A stretch of DNA of 58,891 nucleotides from Massilia sp. Root351 (lineage in GTDB: Bacteria; Pseudomonadota; Gammaproteobacteria; Burkholderiales; Burkholderiaceae_D). A program made the translations under genes and the position numbers. The stretch is taken from NCBI RefSeq assembly GCF_001425045.1, contig NZ_LMDJ01000003.1:10881-69771 (forward strand), given 5' to 3'. Shown in pieces: positions 55,418 through 58,891 of this stretch. The notes under the pieces were generated by a model that saw only the letters and a list, made by a program, of their open reading frames with translations, had not been told where the DNA came from and did not search any database. The stretch's first letter is position 1. The number at the start of each line of letters is the position of its first letter.

Positions 55418-55449
55418 AAAAAAAAGCGGCGACGGTTGCCCGTCGCCGC
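55418..55449 (-). terminator. Strong intrinsic terminator of the giant repeat-protein gene
   Basis: On minus, a perfect ten-pair stem (plus-strand GCGGCGACGG at 55426-55435 and CCGTCGCCGC at 55440-55449, loop TTGC) is followed by eight T (55418-55425). It lies 40 bases past the stop. A second hairpin, AGGGGCG/CGCCCCT at 55459-55476, sits between it and the gene. Confidence 0.9.
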
Positions 55450-55489
55450 CGGCCCGGAAGGGGCGTCGCCGCCCCTGCCGCTGCGGGAT

Positions 55490-58400
55490 TTACTTCGGCA
55501 TCGCGAGGAAGCCGTTGCTGCCGCTGTCGACCTGGCCCGGTGCGCGCACCGTCTGGCTGCCGCTGGCCAGCGCGGAGCCGCCCAGTGCGTTGCCGTTGGC
55601 GTCGAAGCCTTTCAGTACATCAACCATCTTGCCGACCGCTGCCAGCGATGCGTTCTGCTGCGCAGGCATCTCCAGCTTGCCGCCGGCCGGTGCCGCTTCC
55701 GGCGCCGAGGCGAAGGCGTTGATCGACTGGGCCAGGCCGCTGACCTTGTCGCGCAGCTCGGCGGACTTGGCCACGCCGGTCTGGAACCAGACGTCGGCCA
55801 TGGCGCCCTGGCTGCCGTCGGCCTTCTCGAAGGTCGAGGTCAGGCCAACCCAGTTGCCGTTGCTGTTGATGTCGCTGGCGGCGGCATTCAGGTTCAGCTT
55901 GGCCACACCGGCATCCTTCAGGCTGAGCAGTTCGTCGGCCTGGCTGACACCGTCGGCGTTGCCATCCACCCACACTTTCAGCTTGTCGAAGGCCGCGTCG
56001 CCGCTGTCGATCACGCGGTCGCCGTTGCTGTCGAGCTCGGACAGGGCGGCGTAGCCGTCTTGCGCCTTGCTACCGTCAGCCAGGGTCACCGAGCTGCCGA
56101 ACAGTTCGCCGCCGTTGTTGATGGTGCCGTCGTTGTTACGGTCCATCACCAGCAGGCCGTCGCCCTGGCCTACCCAGCCCGTGTTGACCGCTTTGCCGGT
56201 GGCAAAGATGTCGAACTGGACACCGGACGAGACGCCCAGGGTCTGGACACCGTTGCCGTTCAGGTCGAGCACCAGCGGCGTGGACGGTGCCAGCACCGCC
56301 AGCTGCGCCGTGGTCAGCGAGGCCAGCTGGGTGCTGGTCAGGGCCGACACTTGCGTCGAGCTCAGCGCAGCGATCTGGCTGGTGGTCATGCCCGGCAGCT
56401 GGGTGGTGGTCAGCGCGCTCAGCTGGCTGGTGGTCAGCGCAGCGATGCCGCTGGTCCGCAGTGCGCGCAGATCGGCCGTTTCCATCGCGCCCAGGCTGCT
56501 GGTGGCCAGGCCAACGATCTGGCTGCTGGTCAGCGCCGTTGCCTGCGCCGTGGTCAGCGCCGTCACCTGGGTGGTGGTCAGCGCGTTCAGCTGGGTGGTG
56601 CTCAGCGCGGCGATGCTGGCGGTCTTCAGCGCAGCGACGTCGTCCGTGGCCAGTGCCGCCAGCGAGGCGGTCGACAGCGCGCCCACTTGCGCCGAGCCCA
56701 GGGCTGCGGTCTGCGCGGTGGTCATCGCGATCACCTGGTTGCTGGTCAGCGCACCCAGCTGGGTGGTGGTCAGCGCGGCGATGGTGGCGGTCTTCAGTGC
56801 GGCGAAGTCCACCGTTTCCATCGCGGCCAGGTTGGCCGTGGTCAGCGCGGTGATCTGGCGCGAGGTCAGGCCGGCGGCCTGGGCCGTGCTCAGGGCCACC
56901 ACTTGCGCCGTGGTCAGGCCGCTGGCGATGATGGTGGTGGTCAGCGCCCCCATCTGGGCGCTGGTCAGCGCGGCGACCTGGTTGGTGGTCAGCGCGGCGA
57001 ACTGGGTGGTGGTCAGGGCGGCGATGGCGCTGGTCTTCAGCGACACGAAGTCCACCGTTTCCATCGCGGCCAGGTCAGCCGTTTCCAGCGCGGCCAGCTG
57101 GGCCGTGGTCAGCGACGCGGCCTGGGCCGTGGTCATGCCCACCACTTGCGAGGTGGTCAGGCCGGCGATCTGCGCGGTGCTCAGGGCGGCGATGGTGGCG
57201 GTCTTCAGTGCGGCGAAGTCCACCGTTTCCATCGCGGCCAGGTTGGCCGTGGTCAGCGCGGCGATCTGGCGCGAGCTCAGGCCGGCAGCCTGGGTGCTGC
57301 TCAGGGCCACCACTTGCGCGGTGGTCAGGCCGTTGGCGATGATGGTGGTGGTCAGCGCCCCCATCTGCGAGCTGGTCAGTGCAGCAACCTGGTTGGTGGT
57401 CAGGGCGGCGAACTGGCTGGTGCTCAGGCCGGCGATGGCGCTGGTCTTCAGCGACACGAGGTCCACCGTTTCCAGCGCGGCCAGGTCCACCGTTTCCAGC
57501 GCGGCGATCTGCGCCGAACCCAGCGATGCGGCCTGGGCCGTGGTCATGCCCACCACTTGCGCGGAGGTCAGGCCAACGATCTGGGCCGAGGTCAGCGCGG
57601 CGATGGTGGCCGTCTTCAGGGCGGCGAAGTCCACCGTTTCCATGGCCGCCAGGTTGGCGGTCGACAGGGCGGCGATCTGGCGCGAGCTCAGGCCGGCGGC
57701 CTGGGTGCTGGACAGGGCCACCACTTGCGCGGTGGTCAGGCCGTTGGCGATCACGTTGGTGCTCAGCGCGCCCATCTGGCTGCTGGTCAGCGCGGCAACC
57801 TGGTTGGTGGTCAGGCCGGCGAACTGGCTGGTGCTCAGGCCGGCGATGGCGGTGGTCTTCAGGGACACAAAGTCCGTGGTTTCCATCGCGGCCAGGTCCA
57901 CCGTTTCCATCGCGGCGACCTGGGCCGAGGTCAGCGACGCGGCTTGCAGCGTGGTCAGGCCGACCACTTGCGCGGACGTCAGGCCGACGATCTGGGCCGT
58001 GGTCAGCGAGGCGATCGCCGAGGTCTTCAGTGCGGCGAAGTCCACGGTTTCCATGGCGGCCAGGTTGGCGGTCGACAGGGAAGCGATCTGGCGCGAGGTC
58101 AGGCCGGCGGCCTGGGTGCTGCTCAGGGCCACCACTTGCGCGGTGGTCAGGCCGTTGGCGATCAGGTTGGTGCTCAGCGCACCCATCTGGGCGCTGGTCA
58201 GCGCGGCAACCTGGTTGGTGGTCAGGCCGGCGAACTGCGCCGTGCTCAGGCCGGCGATGGCCGAGGTCTTCAGCGCGGCGAAGTCGACGGTCTCCATCGC
58301 GGCCAGGTTGGCCGTGGTGAAGGCAGCCACCTGCGACGAGGTCAGGCCGGCGGCCTGGGTGGTGCTCAGGGCCACCACTTGCGCGGTGGTCAGGCCGTTG

Positions 58401-58891
58401 GCGATCAGGTTGGTGCTCAGCGCGCCGACTTGGCCGCTGGTCAGCGCGGCGACCTGGTTGGTGGTCAGCGCGGCGAACTGGGTGGTGCTCAGGCCGGCGA
58501 TGGCGCTGGTCTTCAGTGCCACGAAGTCCACGGTTTCCATCGCGGCCAGGTCCACCGTTTCCATGGCGGCCACTTGCGCCGAGGTCAGCGAGGCGGCTTG
58601 GGCCGTGGTCAGCGCGATCACTTGCGACGAGGTCAGGCCGGCCATCTGCGTGGTGCTCAGGGCAGCGATGGTGGCGGTCTTCAGGGCGGCGAAGTCCACC
58701 GTTTCCATGGCGGCCAGGTTGGCCGTGGTCAGGGCGGCGATCTGGCGCGAGGTCAGGCCGGCCACCTGGGTGCTGCTCAGGGCCACCACTTGCGCGGTGG
58801 TCAGGCCGTTGGCGATCAGGCTGGTGCTCAGCGCGCCCATCTGGGCGCTGGTCAGCGCGGCGACCTGGTTGGTGGTCAGGCCGGCGAACTG
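55490..58891 (-). CDS. Giant secreted octapeptide-repeat protein, probable type I substrate (5' part outside window)
   Basis: The frame is open at the window edge, so only the last 1133 codons are seen. The first 868 residues are about 108 octapeptides of the form L(T/S)(T/S)xQ(V/I)xx, organised in 137-residue super-repeats. Variant octads METVDFAA and LKTSAIAG occur at fixed places. A 265-residue C-terminal domain begins PLVLDLNGNGVQTLG and has four Asp-rich calcium-loop-like motifs (LDLNGNG, MDRNNDG, LDSNGDR, VDGNADG), then an acidic/hydrophobic tail ending GFLAMPK, as in type I secretion substrates. It lies upstream of the ABC exporter and HlyD genes on the same strand and ends at a strong terminator. 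Probably a surface or biofilm adhesin or S-layer-like filament; Ser/Thr richness suits O-glycosylation. Function inferred, not shown. Confidence 0.88.
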   Translation of the reverse strand, partial: QFAGLTTNQVAALTSAQMGALSTSLIANGLTTAQVVALSSTQVAGLTSRQIAALTTANLAAMETVDFAALKTATIAALSTTQMAGLTSSQVIALTTAQAASLTSAQVAAMETVDLAAMETVDFVALKTSAIAGLSTTQFAALTTNQVAALTSGQVGALSTNLIANGLTTAQVVALSTTQAAGLTSSQVAAFTTANLAAMETVDFAALKTSAIAGLSTAQFAGLTTNQVAALTSAQMGALSTNLIANGLTTAQVVALSSTQAAGLTSRQIASLSTANLAAMETVDFAALKTSAIASLTTAQIVGLTSAQVVGLTTLQAASLTSAQVAAMETVDLAAMETTDFVSLKTTAIAGLSTSQFAGLTTNQVAALTSSQMGALSTNVIANGLTTAQVVALSSTQAAGLSSRQIAALSTANLAAMETVDFAALKTATIAALTSAQIVGLTSAQVVGMTTAQAASLGSAQIAALETVDLAALETVDLVSLKTSAIAGLSTSQFAALTTNQVAALTSSQMGALTTTIIANGLTTAQVVALSSTQAAGLSSRQIAALTTANLAAMETVDFAALKTATIAALSTAQIAGLTTSQVVGMTTAQAASLTTAQLAALETADLAAMETVDFVSLKTSAIAALTTTQFAALTTNQVAALTSAQMGALTTTIIASGLTTAQVVALSTAQAAGLTSRQITALTTANLAAMETVDFAALKTATIAALTTTQLGALTSNQVIAMTTAQTAALGSAQVGALSTASLAALATDDVAALKTASIAALSTTQLNALTTTQVTALTTAQATALTSSQIVGLATSSLGAMETADLRALRTSGIAALTTSQLSALTTTQLPGMTTSQIAALSSTQVSALTSTQLASLTTAQLAVLAPSTPLVLDLNGNGVQTLGVSSGVQFDIFATGKAVNTGWVGQGDGLLVMDRNNDGTINNGGELFGSSVTLADGSKAQDGYAALSELDSNGDRVIDSGDAAFDKLKVWVDGNADGVSQADELLSLKDAGVAKLNLNAAASDINSNGNWVGLTSTFEKADGSQGAMADVWFQTGVAKSAELRDKVSGLAQSINAFASAPEAAPAGGKLEMPAQQNASLAAVGKMVDVLKGFDANGNALGGSALASGSQTVRAPGQVDSGSNGFLAMPK
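56285..58891. repeat. 24-base octad repeats in 411-base higher-order units
   Basis: A marker (plus-strand CAGGCCGTT or CAGGCCGCT) recurs at 58802, 58391, 58148, 57737, 57326 and 56915. The spacings are 411, 243, 411, 411 and 411 bases, that is 137, 81, 137, 137 and 137 residues. Each 137-residue unit is sixteen octads plus one nine-residue variant (with LIANG); the 81-residue unit lacks exactly seven octads. The array continues past the window end. Confidence 0.92.

Noticed and set aside
56285..58891. Regularly spaced repeats considered as a CRISPR array
   Set aside because: The units are 24-base coding octads without unique spacers, all in one open frame, with no cas genes in the window.

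Overview
The window is GC-rich, densely packed proteobacterial chromosome. Its gene content suggests a betaproteobacterium of the Oxalobacteraceae (Massilia, Duganella or a relative): a DUF4148 protein, a PEP-CTERM protein with HAF-type repeats, a DUF2244 protein, OmpW, chemoreceptors with a DWEEF tail and intergenic GGGGTCTGACCCC palindromes. The genus is inferred from style and gene content, not measured. No tRNA, rRNA, CRISPR array, insertion sequence or prophage was seen, and no stretch longer than about 300 bases lacks a gene.

Layout. (1) 1-6817: the edge of a type VI secretion locus, with a PAAR spike tip, TssG carrying an odd Asp-rich tetrapeptide insert, and TssF. Interleaved are a very long TonB/TolA-like coiled-coil protein and a conserved unknown. 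(2) 6983-8161: a secreted PEP-CTERM protein. (3) 8153-14878: a tightly coupled minus-strand operon with a two-subunit molybdenum hydroxylase (iorAB-like), soxX, soxY, soxZ, soxA, a c-type cytochrome and an fccB/soxF-like flavoprotein. It holds thiosulfate-binding and sulfide-oxidising parts but no soxB or soxCD. (4) 14972-17161: a stress-type protein, ompW behind two FNR-like boxes, and a DUF2244 protein. (5) 17409-25443: a chemoreceptor, then a four-gene coupled signalling operon (large CHASE3/GAF hybrid kinase, CheR, CheB, REC-kinase). (6) 25581-35199: lipoprotein, quinone-oxidoreductase-like MDR enzyme with divergent LysR regulator, Cache chemoreceptor, DUF4148 protein, M28 peptidase, two related palindromes, thioredoxin-fold protein, folE and nudC. 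(7) 35393-51733: a glycan locus. On plus are a TPR/O-GlcNAc-transferase-like protein fused to a TylF-type methyltransferase, and a probable glycosyltransferase. On minus is a nearly complete nonulosonic (pseudaminic) acid pathway: pseB, pseC, pseF, a pseG-pseH fusion, pseI, a Gfo/Idh oxidoreductase, a DegT aminotransferase, GNAT, an unknown, a PseA-type sugar amidotransferase and an amidase. (8) 51858-58891: a type I secretion pair (HlyD-like adaptor and ABC exporter with an apparently inactive C39 domain) and, upstream of it on the same strand, the 3' end of a giant secreted protein built from about 108 Ser/Thr-rich octapeptides in 137-residue super-repeats.

Working model (inference): regions 7 and 8 act together. 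The type I system exports a giant Ser/Thr-rich repeat protein, and the neighbouring OGT-like transferase and CMP-nonulosonate pathway supply or attach its glycans. This is the most interesting candidate system here. The second is the truncated Sox/Fcc operon coupled to a molybdenum hydroxylase, whose SoxY has a non-canonical carrier tail.
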